This document shows positions 15,328-24,484 of a stretch of 45,976 nt of DNA, piece by piece. The stretch's first letter is position 1. Each line of letters begins with the position of its first letter. The stretch is taken from positions 1 through 45,976 of the forward strand of contig JBIOWF010000059.1 of the NCBI GenBank assembly GCA_044868295.1, written 5' to 3'. The notes below the pieces were generated by a model, which had not been told where the DNA came from, ran no database searches, and worked only from the letters and a program-made list of their open reading frames with translations. The translations under genes and the position numbers were made by a program. The stretch is from JBIOWF01 sp044868295 (GTDB taxonomy: Bacteria > Actinomycetota > Actinomycetes > Streptosporangiales > Streptosporangiaceae).

Positions 15328-16913
15328 CCCGCGTGGTCCTGCTGGGCTCATCGCCCGGCCCGATCGGATCCCAGCCAACCGGATCCGGCGGCCAGCCCGT
15401 CCTCCCGACGGACCTGACGCTGGCGTCGCCATCCGGAGCCCCCTCCGTGTACGGCAGGCTGCGCGAGCAGCTCACGTTCCTGGACCCGGAGCCGATCACC
15501 ATAGCCCGGCCCGGCGCCGCCCCGGCCTACCGCGAGCAGGGCGGGCGCGTGGTCGAGAGCGCCGACGTGGCGGAAGACCTGCGGGCGCTGGCCGACGTGG
15601 CGGAGGACGCCACGGAGAACCTGCTCATCCTGCCCGCCAACTCGCTCGTCCACGACGAGCTGATCTACCAGATCACCAAGGCCAAGCGGGCCGCCTACGC
15701 GCTGATCGTGCGCGAGGAGCGGGACGAGAACGCGCCTGAGGAGGCGCCCATCGACGAGGCCGAGCCGGAGATCGGCCAGAAGGTCATCGAGGGCCTCCCG
15801 CAGCGCACCCGCGCGGGCCGGGGCCGTGTGGTGTCGGTCGGCACCGCCCACCACGCCGTCACCCGGCCGAACGTGGCGCTGCTCGGCCCGATCCACCTGT
15901 ACCAGAAGCACGCCGTCGTGGTCGCGGAGGTCGCCCGTGAGCTCGCGGACATGGCGCACCTGTTCGGCCCCGAGGACGACGTCACCGAGCTGCTCGTGCT
16001 CGGCCTCGTCCGCCGGGGCGTCTCGGTGGGCATCCGGGGCCGCCGCGACCTCTTCTTCCGCCGCGTGTACGGCCCGCAGGACACGGCCGAGGCGCTGGCG
16101 GCCATGTCGGAGCTCGACGAGGACCGTGCCCGCCTGGACAACGCCGTCAAGGGCGCGGACGGCTTCTTCACCACGTTCTTCGTCAGCACCTACTCGCGGT
16201 TCATCGCCCGGTGGGCGGCCCGCCGGGGGCTGACCCCGAACCAGGTCACCCTCATCTCGATCTTCCTGGGCCTGCTGGCCGCGGGTTCGTTCGCCACCGG
16301 CACCCGGGTGGGCGCGGTCGCGGGCGGCGTGCTGATCTACTTCGCGTTCGTCTTCGACTGCGTCGACGGCCAGGTCGCCCGCTACGCCAGGAAGTTCGGC
16401 GTGCTCGGGGCGTGGCTGGACGCCACCTTCGACCGATTCAAGGAGTACGCGGTCTTCGTCGGCCTCGCGGTGGGGGCCACGGTGTCGGGCGAGTTCGGCG
16501 ACGGCGAGGGCGTGTGGACGCTGGCGCTGGTGGCGCTCGCCCTCCAGTCGGTGAAGCATCTGCTGGACTTCTCCTACGGCGCGGCCAACCGCCGCAGGAC
16601 ACCGGTTCCGCTGCCCACGCTCGCGCTGCAGATCACCGACGACCGTCCGCTCCGCGAGGCGCTGGAGCACCGCCGGACGAGCCGCAACACCGGCGTGCGC
16701 GGCCTGCTCAAGCTCTGGACCAGGGCCGGGAAGTTCCGCCCCGTGCACTGGGCCCGCAAGATGATCGTGTTCCCCATCGGCGAGCGGTTCGCCGCCATCG
16801 CGATCACCGCGGCTCTCTTCGACCCTCGCGTCACATTCCTGACGCTGGTGATCTGGGGCGGCGTCGCGGCCACCTACACCCTCACCGGACGCATTCTGAG
16901 GTCGCTCGCATGA
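15324..16913 (+). CDS. CDP-alcohol phosphatidyltransferase with N-terminal nucleotidyltransferase-like domain
   Basis: 529-aa membrane enzyme for phospholipid head-group transfer from a CDP-alcohol donor. The full signature D-x2-DG-x2-AR-x8-G-x3-D-x3-D is present from about residue 345 (DCVDGQVARYARKFGVLGAW, then LDATFD). It lies within several hydrophobic helices spanning about 300-529. The N-terminal 280 residues are soluble and resemble a degraded sugar-nucleotidyltransferase fold, as in bifunctional inositol-phosphate cytidylyltransferases, but lack an obvious GxGxRxxP nucleotide motif. The ATG overlaps the iscB stop codon (ATGA), so its original upstream region has been displaced by the element. 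The next gene overlaps by 4 nt. The head group cannot be inferred. Confidence 0.85.
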   Translation: MTRVVLLGSSPGPIGSQPTGSGGQPVLPTDLTLASPSGAPSVYGRLREQLTFLDPEPITIARPGAAPAYREQGGRVVESADVAEDLRALADVAEDATENLLILPANSLVHDELIYQITKAKRAAYALIVREERDENAPEEAPIDEAEPEIGQKVIEGLPQRTRAGRGRVVSVGTAHHAVTRPNVALLGPIHLYQKHAVVVAEVARELADMAHLFGPEDDVTELLVLGLVRRGVSVGIRGRRDLFFRRVYGPQDTAEALAAMSELDEDRARLDNAVKGADGFFTTFFVSTYSRFIARWAARRGLTPNQVTLISIFLGLLAAGSFATGTRVGAVAGGVLIYFAFVFDCVDGQVARYARKFGVLGAWLDATFDRFKEYAVFVGLAVGATVSGEFGDGEGVWTLALVALALQSVKHLLDFSYGAANRRRTPVPLPTLALQITDDRPLREALEHRRTSRNTGVRGLLKLWTRAGKFRPVHWARKMIVFPIGERFAAIAITAALFDPRVTFLTLVIWGGVAATYTLTGRILRSLA

Positions 16914-17623
16914 TCACTCAGCCGCAAGTCACCACCGTCCCGGACCCGGACGAGGAGCGCCGCCGCATCCAGACCGAGCGCCTGCTCGCCTACCGGGACG
17001 ACGGTCCCCTGGTCACCCTGGTGAAGGGCCGGCTGCGCCCGGGCCTCCCACCGGTTCCCGCCACACTGGTCGCGCTGCTGGCGATCGTCGTGCTGGCCGT
17101 GACGGGGGCTCTCACGGACGGGCCCGTTCTGCTGGTTCCCGTCCTGATCCTGGTCGCGCTCGTCCTGCCCACCGCGCCGCGCGACCACCTGGGCCGGTTC
17201 GACTGGCTGACGCCGCCGCTGCTCCGGGGCGCCGAGTTCCTCACGATCATCCTGCTCGGCCTGGCCGAGGGCACGCCCAAGTGGCTGCTGTTCATGCTGA
17301 TCTACGTGATCGGCTATCACACGTACGACACGGTGTACCGCACCCGGCAGAGCATCTGGCCGCCCGCCTGGGTGTTCCGCGCCGGGCTCGGCTGGGAGTG
17401 CCGCCTGCTCATCCTCGGCGTGGGCGCGGCCATCGGGCAGCTGACCGCCGTCGCCGCGGTCCTGACCGCCTACCTGCTGGTCCTGTTCTCGGTCGAGAGC
17501 GTGGTCAGCTGGGTCCGCCTGGACAAGGCCTCCGCCCAGGCCCAGGCGCAGGCGGACCAGGACCTGGAGCAGTCTCCCGAGGACGCGGCCGAGCAGGTCA
17601 CCGGCGACGCCGATCCGGCCTGA
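16910..17623 (+). CDS. DUF5941-like integral membrane protein
   Basis: 237 aa with about five hydrophobic segments between residues 45 and 210. It has the conserved-looking block APRDHLGRFDWLTPPLLRGA and the YHTYDTVYRTRQ loop, and ends in a Gln/Asp/Glu-rich cytoplasmic tail. Its sequence and its 4-nt overlap (ATGA) with the CDP-alcohol transferase match the DUF5941 module that, from memory, is fused to the same transferase in Streptomyces. Here it is a separate gene. It probably works with the upstream enzyme in lipid or polymer assembly; no reaction is known. Confidence 0.7.
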   Translation: MITQPQVTTVPDPDEERRRIQTERLLAYRDDGPLVTLVKGRLRPGLPPVPATLVALLAIVVLAVTGALTDGPVLLVPVLILVALVLPTAPRDHLGRFDWLTPPLLRGAEFLTIILLGLAEGTPKWLLFMLIYVIGYHTYDTVYRTRQSIWPPAWVFRAGLGWECRLLILGVGAAIGQLTAVAAVLTAYLLVLFSVESVVSWVRLDKASAQAQAQADQDLEQSPEDAAEQVTGDADPA

Positions 17624-17656
17624 GTCTCCCGCGTTCCGTACGGCGCGCGCTTTTCT

Positions 17657-17689
17657 GTACGGCTCCCGCTCGCCGGGCGGGAGCCGTAC
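17657..17689. terminator. Bidirectional hairpin between convergent genes
   Basis: GTACGGCTCCCG (17657-17668) pairs perfectly over 12 bp with CGGGAGCCGTAC (17678-17689) around a 9-nt loop. It lies between the DUF5941-like gene and the convergent hemerythrin gene and ends 3 bp before the latter's stop codon. Confidence 0.8.
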
Positions 17690-17692
17690 GCG

Positions 17693-18352
17693 TCAGAGGC
17701 CACGCACCAGCCGGACCCGCTGGGCGTACTTGCGGCGGCCGACGAGCCACCAGACCAGCCGGGCCGGAAACGGCAGGTTGCCCAGCATGTGGGCACGCTC
17801 CTCGGGGGTCGCCTCCTCAAGCAGGGAGCCGAGGAAGAGCAGCAGCTTGTCCTTCGGGGTCTCGGTCGCGAACCGGGCGCCGAGCTCGGCCCACTCCGCC
17901 GCCGTGACGTGTTCCTCCGCCAGCGGCAGGATGTGCGTCTCCTCCTCCTCCAGATGCTGGACGAGGGCCGTGCGGTGGGCGGCGAGAGCGAACGCGATCT
18001 CGTCCCGGACCGGGACGGCGGCGGCACGCTCCCATTCGGGCAGGAGCTCGGTGATCCTGTCGAGGGCAGTCGAGATCTTCTCGTGCTGGGCCTCCATGCG
18101 CAGCACCAGATCGGCCTCCAGGTCCACCCGGGCAAGCAGCCTCGGCCAGAGCAGGTCGTCCTCGGCCGAGTGGTGGTGGTGGAGCCCCATCGCGTAGTCG
18201 CGGAAGTGGTCGGCGAGCACCCGTGCGCGGGCGGTGTCCCCGGCGGGCGCGACCGAGACCAGCTCGGTCAGTATCCGCGACTCCCGGCGGAACACCCGGT
18301 GGACGACGAACATGTCGTGAGTGTCGGCTCGCTCCTGATCTGTGGTGGTCAT
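17693..18352 (-). CDS. Hemerythrin-like HHE domain protein
   Basis: 219-aa four-helix-bundle protein. His and acidic residues suitable for a di-iron site appear as HDMFVVHRVF, GLHHHHSAEDDLLWPRL, AQHEKIS and LVQHLEEEETHILPLAEEHV. The C-terminal part continues as FPARLVWWLVGRRKY, a tail often seen in actinobacterial members. Such proteins bind oxygen, NO or iron; the role here is unknown. The start is ATG 18352 after a GAGGAGA ribosome site. The in-frame reading back to 18478 is rejected for lack of conservation. It is divergent from the SARP regulator gene. Confidence 0.88.
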   Translation of the reverse strand: MTTTDQERADTHDMFVVHRVFRRESRILTELVSVAPAGDTARARVLADHFRDYAMGLHHHHSAEDDLLWPRLLARVDLEADLVLRMEAQHEKISTALDRITELLPEWERAAAVPVRDEIAFALAAHRTALVQHLEEEETHILPLAEEHVTAAEWAELGARFATETPKDKLLLFLGSLLEEATPEERAHMLGNLPFPARLVWWLVGRRKYAQRVRLVRGL

Positions 18353-18570
18353 CTTCGTCTCCTCGTAGTCATACCGACTGGTTGCCTTCGCCGCCGACTT
18401 TCCGGGTGCGCTCTTGGAGGCGGCTTGAAGGACGCTTGGGTGAATGCGGGGGAAACGCCTACGATGTCCCCCGTGCACATGCTCGTGATCACGCCTGCCG
18501 CCGCACTCGTCATGACGCCGGCCGGTTCCGCGAACGCGGCCCTCCGCCGCTCGGCCCGGCTGCTCCGGTC

Positions 18571-21500
18571 GTGATCCGGCTCCGTGTGCTCGGCGCGTTC
18601 GACGCCGACGTGAACGGCGGTGCCGTACAACTCGGGGGTCCGCGCCAGCGCGCCGTCCTGGCGCTCCTGGTCGCGGCCCGCGGCGACGTCGTCTCGGTCG
18701 ACCGGCTCATCGACGGCCTGTGGCGGGGCGAGCCGCCGGCCAAGGCCATCGCGTCCCTCCAGTCCTATGTGGCGAACCTGCGCCGCGTCCTGGAGCCCGA
18801 CCGGCCACGGCGGGCGCCGGCCCAGGTGCTGGTCAGCGCCGCCCCCGGATACGCCGTACGGCTCGACTCCGACGCGGTCGACGCCTGGCGGTTCGAGCGG
18901 CTCGCCCGCGACGCCCGCGACCTGAGCGAGATGGACCCGGCCGGGGCCAGGGCGATCCTCGGTGACGCGCTGGCCCTGTGGCGCGGAGACGCGTTCGCCG
19001 AGGTGGCCGACGAGGAGTGGGCAGTCGCCGAGGCGGCCCGGCTGGAGGAGGTCCGGCTCGCGGCCCGCGAACTGTTCGTCTCCACGACGCTCCGCTCGGC
19101 CCCGGCGGCCGACGCCGTCCCGATGGCGGAGATGCTCGCCCGCACCCAGCCGCTACGCGAGGAGGGCTGGCGGCTGCTGGCGCTCGCGCTGTGGGGCAGC
19201 GGGCGGCAGGCCGACGCCCTGGCCGCGCTGCGCCGCGCCCGCAGGACCCTGGCGGAGGAGCTCGGTCTCGACCCGGGTCCTGCCCTCGCCCACCTGGAGG
19301 AGGCCATCCTCGCCCAGCGCATTGAGGTACTGCACGCGTCGTCCGTTACCGGTCCGGAACCACGCTTTCCCGGCTCCGAGACGCCCCGCCGAGGACTGGG
19401 CGCGCCTGCCGTACCGGGCCGATCTCCAGGCCAGGTCCCCGGCCGATTTCCCGGCCAGACTCCGGGTCCGGGCCGATCCCAGGACCAGGCCCCCGGCCGA
19501 TCTGGTGAGTGGGTTCATCCGGCCGCCGTCGACGACAGGCTCACGGCGGACACCGCGAGACGACCGGTGGCCGCCGGCGGCACGGCGTCGTGGAGCGCTC
19601 CAGCACCCGCGATGTTCGTCGGGCGAGCGGCGGACCTCGCCGCGCTCACGAGCGCCGCGGCCGACGTGCTCACGGGGGTGTCGCGGATCGCGCTGGTCAC
19701 CGGCGAGCCCGGCGCGGGCAAGTCCACGCTGATCGGCCGCCTCATGGAGGGCCTCGACCCGGCGGAATGGCAGGTCGCCGCGGGGCGCTGCCCCGAGACG
19801 GAGGGCGCTCCCCCGGCCTGGGCGTGGGTGGAGTGCCTGCGCCCGCTGACCCAGGCCGTGCCGCTCGGCGAGTACGAGGCCGCGCTCGCCCCGCTGCTCG
19901 GTGATGGGCAGCTCGGCGAGGACGACGCGGCGGCGGGCCGGTTCCGGCTGCACCGCGCGGTCTGCTCGTGGCTGCGCGAGGTCTCCCGCCACCCGGCGGA
20001 CGGCGCCCCCGGCGGCCGGGCCCTGGCGATCGTGCTGGACGACCTGCACCGGGCCGACGCCGAGACGCTGGCGCTGCTCACGGCGGTGGCCGACGAACTG
20101 GCCGGGGAGCGGGTCCTGCTGGTCGCCGCCTTCCGCCCCTCGGACGTGACGGAGGCGCAGGAGGACACGCTCGCCGCACTCGCCCGTCGATCGCCGCTGC
20201 GGCTGCCGCTCGCCGGCCTGTCGGCGGCCGACGTCGAGACGCTGGTCTCCTCGATCTGCGACCGGCCGGTGGATCCGGAGATTCTGGCGTCCTTGGCCGA
20301 TCGCACCGGCGGCAACCCGTTCTATGTGCGGGAGATCGCCCGGCTGCTGGCCAGCGAGGGCACCCTGACCGGCGTGCCGGACGGCGTTCGCGACGTTCTC
20401 AGGCGACGCCTCGCCCGGCTCCCCGCCGCGGCCGTCAGCGTGCTGCGACTGGCCGCCGTGGTCGGCCGGGAGGCTGAGGTGGAGCTGCTCGTGGGCGCCG
20501 CCGACGCCGACGAGGACGCCGTACTCGACGGCCTGGAGGCGGGTGTCTTCACCGGGCTGCTCACCGAGCCGTCGCCGGGGCGCGTCCGGTTCGTGCACGC
20601 GCTCGTCCGGGACACCCTCTACCACGATCTGTCCCAGGTGCGGCTGACGCGCACGCACGCCCGGGTGGCCGCCACGCTAGAGACTCTGCACCCCGACGAC
20701 CTGTCCGCGCTCGCCCATCACCACGCCCGCGCCGCCACGTCGGCCACCGCGGAACGGGCGGTGGACTACTCGGTCCGGGCGGCCGAGCTGGCCACCCGGC
20801 GGTATGCCCACGACACCGCCGCCGAGCTGCTGGTCCAGGCGCTGGAGTGCTTCGAACGGATTCCGGCGGGCACCGGCGACCGCGACGCGGGCCGCGTCGA
20901 CCTGCTCGGCCGGCTGGTCCGGGCGCAGGTGCGCGGCGGCGCCGTCGTGTCCGCCCGCGACACCCGGCAGCGGGCCATCGAGATCGCCCGGGGCACCGGC
21001 CGCGACGACCTGCTGGTCGCGGCGTTCACCTCGTGGGCCGAGGGGACCCCGTGGATGATCCGGCCGTACGGGATGGTCGACGAGTTGACGGTCGACCTGC
21101 TGACGCGCCTGCTCCGCGACAAAGGCCTGGACCCGGTCACCCGGTGCCGGCTGCTGGACACGCTCGCCGCCGAGCTGGAGGGCGAGGGCGACCCGCGCTG
21201 CGCCGCGGCCGTGGCCGAGATGGCCGAGCTGACCCGCGCGCTGGACGACCCCCGGATGATCGCGCTCAACCTGGCCGCGCAGATCAGGCAGACGGACTTC
21301 GAAACCGACGCCGACACCTGCGGCCGGCTGGCCGCGGAGCTGGCCCGGCTCGGCGCGGAGCACGACCTGGTCGCCTACCGCTGGTTCGGCGAGTTCGTCT
21401 CCGCGCGGGCGGCGGCCGCATGCGGGATGATCCCTGAAATGCATGCCCATCTGGAGCGCAGCCTGGAGATCGCGCGCGCCTACCGGATGAGCGAGGCGCT

Positions 21501-22161
21501 GGCGGTGGGGGTGTTCGCCCAGGCGACGCTCGCGCACGTGGCGGGACGGCTCGACCAGGCCGAGCAGATGTACGGCGAGGCGTGCGAGACCCTCGTCAGG
21601 CTCGGCTCCATCCACGCTGTGGCCGCGTACGACCTGGCGATCTACTGCCTGCGGCTCAGCCAGGGCAGGCAGACCGACTACGCGCCGATAGCCCAGCAGC
21701 TCTACGAAAAGTACGGCAGGACCGTCGCGGATCTCATGGCGATCGTGCTGGCGGACGCCGGGCAGGTCGAGGCCGCTCGGGCCATACGGCACACGTTGCC
21801 GCCGCTGCGGCGCGACTTCTACCACTCGGTCTACGCGACCCTGCGCGGCATGGCGGTGGTCGCGGTCGGCGGCCCGGACGAGGCGCGGGAGATGATGGAC
21901 GTCCTCCTTCCCCTGCGCGACCTGCTGGCCGGCACGCCGTCCTTGTCCGTGGCGGTGCGGCCGGTCGCCCACGTGCTCGGCGACCTCGCGCTCATGCTGG
22001 ACCGGCCGGAGGAGGCCGCCGACCACTACACGCGCGCGGCCGAGATCTCCCGGCTCTGGGCGGCGCCGCACTGGGCGGCCGAGGCGGAGGAGGCTCTGGC
22101 GCGTGTCTCCATGTTGACGCGTGTCTCCAAGCTGCCTCCAAGAGGGGGACAAGTCACCTGA
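18571..22161 (+). CDS. AfsR/SARP-family transcriptional regulator with AAA ATPase and TPR-like domains
   Basis: 1196 aa. Residues 1-95 form an OmpR-type winged helix (LGAFDADVNGGAVQLGGPRQ, then VVSVDRLIDGLW). The bacterial transcriptional activation domain (BTAD) follows at about 100-250. A repetitive Pro/Gly linker (about 283-311) leads to a STAND-type ATPase with Walker A GEPGAGKST (378-386), Walker B AIVLDDLHRAD (about 486), and then long helical repeats (about 700-1196). SARPs activate secondary-metabolism or export genes. The start is GTG 18571, beginning the conserved domain; longer readings would enter the divergent hemerythrin gene. The MMPL transporter 38 bp downstream is the likely target or operon partner. 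Confidence 0.9.
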   Translation: MIRLRVLGAFDADVNGGAVQLGGPRQRAVLALLVAARGDVVSVDRLIDGLWRGEPPAKAIASLQSYVANLRRVLEPDRPRRAPAQVLVSAAPGYAVRLDSDAVDAWRFERLARDARDLSEMDPAGARAILGDALALWRGDAFAEVADEEWAVAEAARLEEVRLAARELFVSTTLRSAPAADAVPMAEMLARTQPLREEGWRLLALALWGSGRQADALAALRRARRTLAEELGLDPGPALAHLEEAILAQRIEVLHASSVTGPEPRFPGSETPRRGLGAPAVPGRSPGQVPGRFPGQTPGPGRSQDQAPGRSGEWVHPAAVDDRLTADTARRPVAAGGTASWSAPAPAMFVGRAADLAALTSAAADVLTGVSRIALVTGEPGAGKSTLIGRLMEGLDPAEWQVAAGRCPETEGAPPAWAWVECLRPLTQAVPLGEYEAALAPLLGDGQLGEDDAAAGRFRLHRAVCSWLREVSRHPADGAPGGRALAIVLDDLHRADAETLALLTAVADELAGERVLLVAAFRPSDVTEAQEDTLAALARRSPLRLPLAGLSAADVETLVSSICDRPVDPEILASLADRTGGNPFYVREIARLLASEGTLTGVPDGVRDVLRRRLARLPAAAVSVLRLAAVVGREAEVELLVGAADADEDAVLDGLEAGVFTGLLTEPSPGRVRFVHALVRDTLYHDLSQVRLTRTHARVAATLETLHPDDLSALAHHHARAATSATAERAVDYSVRAAELATRRYAHDTAAELLVQALECFERIPAGTGDRDAGRVDLLGRLVRAQVRGGAVVSARDTRQRAIEIARGTGRDDLLVAAFTSWAEGTPWMIRPYGMVDELTVDLLTRLLRDKGLDPVTRCRLLDTLAAELEGEGDPRCAAAVAEMAELTRALDDPRMIALNLAAQIRQTDFETDADTCGRLAAELARLGAEHDLVAYRWFGEFVSARAAAACGMIPEMHAHLERSLEIARAYRMSEALAVGVFAQATLAHVAGRLDQAEQMYGEACETLVRLGSIHAVAAYDLAIYCLRLSQGRQTDYAPIAQQLYEKYGRTVADLMAIVLADAGQVEAARAIRHTLPPLRRDFYHSVYATLRGMAVVAVGGPDEAREMMDVLLPLRDLLAGTPSLSVAVRPVAHVLGDLALMLDRPEEAADHYTRAAEISRLWAAPHWAAEAEEALARVSMLTRVSKLPPRGGQVT
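19419..19502 (+). repeat. Imperfect coding repeats in the SARP linker
   Basis: Units opening with CCGAT at 19419, 19443, 19473 and 19497 (24, 30 and 24 bp) encode the Pro-Gly-rich linker with recurring PGR and PGQ motifs between the BTAD and ATPase domains. All lengths are multiples of three, so the repeat can expand without breaking the frame. Confidence 0.7.
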
Positions 22162-22199
22162 AGAAGGTGGGGGGTGAAACCTGACGGAAGGACACCCCC

Positions 22200-24422
22200 A
22201 TGTCACGCTTTCTGGGCCGCCTCGGTGGTGCGGCCGCCGCCCATCCGTGGCGCACCCTTGCCGCATGGCTCATCGCGCTGGTCGTCGCCTTTGGCCTGGC
22301 CGGGGCGGCGGGCGGCGTTCCGCATGACGATTACAACATCCCGGGCATGCGATATCAGGTCGGCACCCGGTTTCTGCAGCAGCACTTACCCGAGATGTCG
22401 GGCGCTTCGGCCAGGGTGGTGATCCACGGCTCGGGGACGTTGCCGACCGCGCTGCTCGACGACGTGCGCACCCGCCTGTCCGGGATGCGCGGCGTCTCCG
22501 GGGTCGGGCAGCCACGAATGTCCGCCGACGGTGACACCGCTCTGCTCGACGTCCAATACAGGGTTCCCGTGACCGACTTCTCCGGGTCCGAGGGTGTGGA
22601 CGCGCTGCGAAACGCGGCGACTCCCGCCGAGAAGGCGGGATTCCAGGTCGCCTTCGGCGGCGAGGTCCCGGAGAACTTCTCCGCGCCGAACGGCGTCGCC
22701 GAGCTGGCCGGCATCGTCGCCGCGCTGGTGATCCTGATCGTGGCGCTCGGTTCGCTGACCGCGGCCGGCCTGCCGATCCTCGTCGCCCTGACGGGTGTCG
22801 GGGTCGGCTCGGCGATCATCACAGTGCTCGCCGCCGTGACCGACATCAGCACCTCGGCGCCGACCGTCGCCTCCATGGTGGGCCTCGGCGTCGGCATCGA
22901 CTACGCGCTGCTGCTGGTCAGCCGGCATGTCGAGGGGCTGCGGCAGGGGCTGTCACCGCGCGACGCGGCGGCCGAGGCGACCGCGACGGCGGGCAGTTCG
23001 GTCATCCTGGCCGGGGTGACGGTCCTCGTCTCTCTCTTCGGGCTCAAGCTGTCCACTCTACCGGTCTACGCCTCCTTCGGATACGCGACCTTCGCGGTCG
23101 TCGGCGCCGTCATGGTGGCGGCGGTCACCCTTGTTCCGGCCATGCTGGGGCTGGCCGGGCGCCGGGTGCTCCCCCGCCGTGAGCGCTCCGGCACCGCAGT
23201 ACATCAAGTCGCCGCAGGCAAGCCGGGCGCCGCAGTACACCAGGTCACCACAGGCAAGCCGGGCACCCCAGTACACCAGGTCACCACAGGCAACCCCGGC
23301 ACGGTACGGCAGGCCGCCGCGGCGAAGCCCGGCGCCACGGAGCGGTGGGCCCGGCGCGTCGGTGCGCGGCCGATCCCGTCGGCGCTGGCCGCGCTGGTCG
23401 TGCTGCTGGCCCTGGCCGCGCCGGTGCTCGGCATGCGCACCTGGCCGCAGGACGCCGGCAGCCAGCCCGAGACGAACACCACCCGCATCGCCTACGACCT
23501 GGTCGCGGCCGAGTTCGGCCCGGGCGCCAACGGTCCGCTGGTGATCGCCGTCGACCTCCGACAGGTCGCCTCCACCGGCGTGAACGGCCTGGCCGACCGG
23601 CTGCGCGCCGAGCCGGGCGTCGCCGCCGTCGCACCTCCTTTGGTGAAGGGCGACGCGGCCGTGATCGTGGTAGAGCCGTCCACCAGCCCGCAGGACGAGC
23701 GGACGACGGACCTGGTCCGCCGGCTGCGGGCCGATTTGCCCGGCGGCGTCATGGTGACCGGCCTGGTCGCCGGGTACGGCGACATCTCCGAGCGGCTGTC
23801 CGAGCGGCTGTGGATCGTGGTCGCGTTCGTGGTCGGCCTGTCGGTGGTGCTGCTGATCGTGCTGTTCCGGTCTCCGGTGGTGGCGGTCAAGGCGGCCCTT
23901 ATGAACCTTCTGTCGGTCGCGGCGGCGTACGGCGTGATCACCGCTCTGTTACAGACCGACGCGGGTGCGAAGCTGGTCGGCCTGCCGCACGGCGGCGCAA
24001 TCTCCAGCTGGGTTCCGATCCTGATGTTCACTGTGCTGTTCGGCCTGTCGATGGACTACGAGGTCTTCCTGCTGTCCCGGATCCGTGAGGACTGGCTGGC
24101 GACCGGAGACGCGACGGGCAGCGTGGTGCGCGGCCTGGCGGCCACCGGCCGAGTGATCACAAGCGCCGCCACGATCATGGTCGCGGTGTTCATCGGATTC
24201 GCCATCGATCCGGACGTCACGGTGAAGACGATAGGCATCGGCATGGCCGCTGCCGTGCTCATCGACGCCACGATCGTCCGGATGGTCCTGGTCCCGGCCA
24301 CGATGGCCCTGCTGGGCAAGGCCAACTGGTATCTCCCGCGCTGGCTCGACCGCCTGCTTCCCCACGTCTCGCACGAGCCCCAGGCCGCCTCGCTCCCCGT
24401 CCGCGAACCCGCCCGGGTTTGA
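22200..24422 (+). CDS. MMPL-family RND transporter
   Basis: 740-aa inner-membrane exporter driven by the proton gradient. It has two homologous halves: TM1 (about 17-37), a periplasmic-like loop, then five helices (about 165-320); TM7 (about 385-405), a second loop, then TM8-12 (about 530-715). The proton-relay motifs are GVGIDYALLLVSR in half one and GLSMDYEVFLLSR in half two. ATG 22200 follows GGAAGG. The cytoplasmic loop between the halves (about 332-370) contains three 12-residue repeats. It lies directly after the SARP regulator, so it is probably regulated by it. Substrates of this family are lipids, polyketides or siderophores; none can be assigned here. Confidence 0.9.
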   Translation: MSRFLGRLGGAAAAHPWRTLAAWLIALVVAFGLAGAAGGVPHDDYNIPGMRYQVGTRFLQQHLPEMSGASARVVIHGSGTLPTALLDDVRTRLSGMRGVSGVGQPRMSADGDTALLDVQYRVPVTDFSGSEGVDALRNAATPAEKAGFQVAFGGEVPENFSAPNGVAELAGIVAALVILIVALGSLTAAGLPILVALTGVGVGSAIITVLAAVTDISTSAPTVASMVGLGVGIDYALLLVSRHVEGLRQGLSPRDAAAEATATAGSSVILAGVTVLVSLFGLKLSTLPVYASFGYATFAVVGAVMVAAVTLVPAMLGLAGRRVLPRRERSGTAVHQVAAGKPGAAVHQVTTGKPGTPVHQVTTGNPGTVRQAAAAKPGATERWARRVGARPIPSALAALVVLLALAAPVLGMRTWPQDAGSQPETNTTRIAYDLVAAEFGPGANGPLVIAVDLRQVASTGVNGLADRLRAEPGVAAVAPPLVKGDAAVIVVEPSTSPQDERTTDLVRRLRADLPGGVMVTGLVAGYGDISERLSERLWIVVAFVVGLSVVLLIVLFRSPVVAVKAALMNLLSVAAAYGVITALLQTDAGAKLVGLPHGGAISSWVPILMFTVLFGLSMDYEVFLLSRIREDWLATGDATGSVVRGLAATGRVITSAATIMVAVFIGFAIDPDVTVKTIGIGMAAAVLIDATIVRMVLVPATMALLGKANWYLPRWLDRLLPHVSHEPQAASLPVREPARV
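23195..23302 (+). repeat. Three 36-bp in-frame repeats in the MMPL gene
   Basis: Units at 23195-23230, 23231-23266 and 23267-23302, the last two nearly identical. They encode repeated VHQVTTGKPGTP-like 12-residue blocks in the loop linking the two transporter halves. They are contiguous with no spacers, so this is a coding minisatellite and not a CRISPR array. Confidence 0.9.
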
Positions 24423-24444
24423 GACCGACGCCCAGGTCCGGTAC

Positions 24445-24484
24445 GCCACAGGTCCGGTTCGGCATGCCGTACCGGACCTGTGGC
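24445..24484. terminator. Near-perfect 40-bp palindrome after the MMPL gene
   Basis: GCCACAGGTCCGGT (24445-24458) pairs with ACCGGACCTGTGGC (24471-24484). The 12-nt centre is itself the palindrome CGGCATGCCG, leaving one T-T mismatch pair. It lies 22 bp after the MMPL stop codon. A partial copy (CCAGGTCCGGTAC) precedes it at 24432-24444. Probably a strong transcription terminator. Confidence 0.75.

Noticed and set aside
23195..23302. CRISPR-like 36-bp repeats
   Set aside because: The units are contiguous, have no spacers, stay in frame inside the MMPL gene and have no cas genes nearby.
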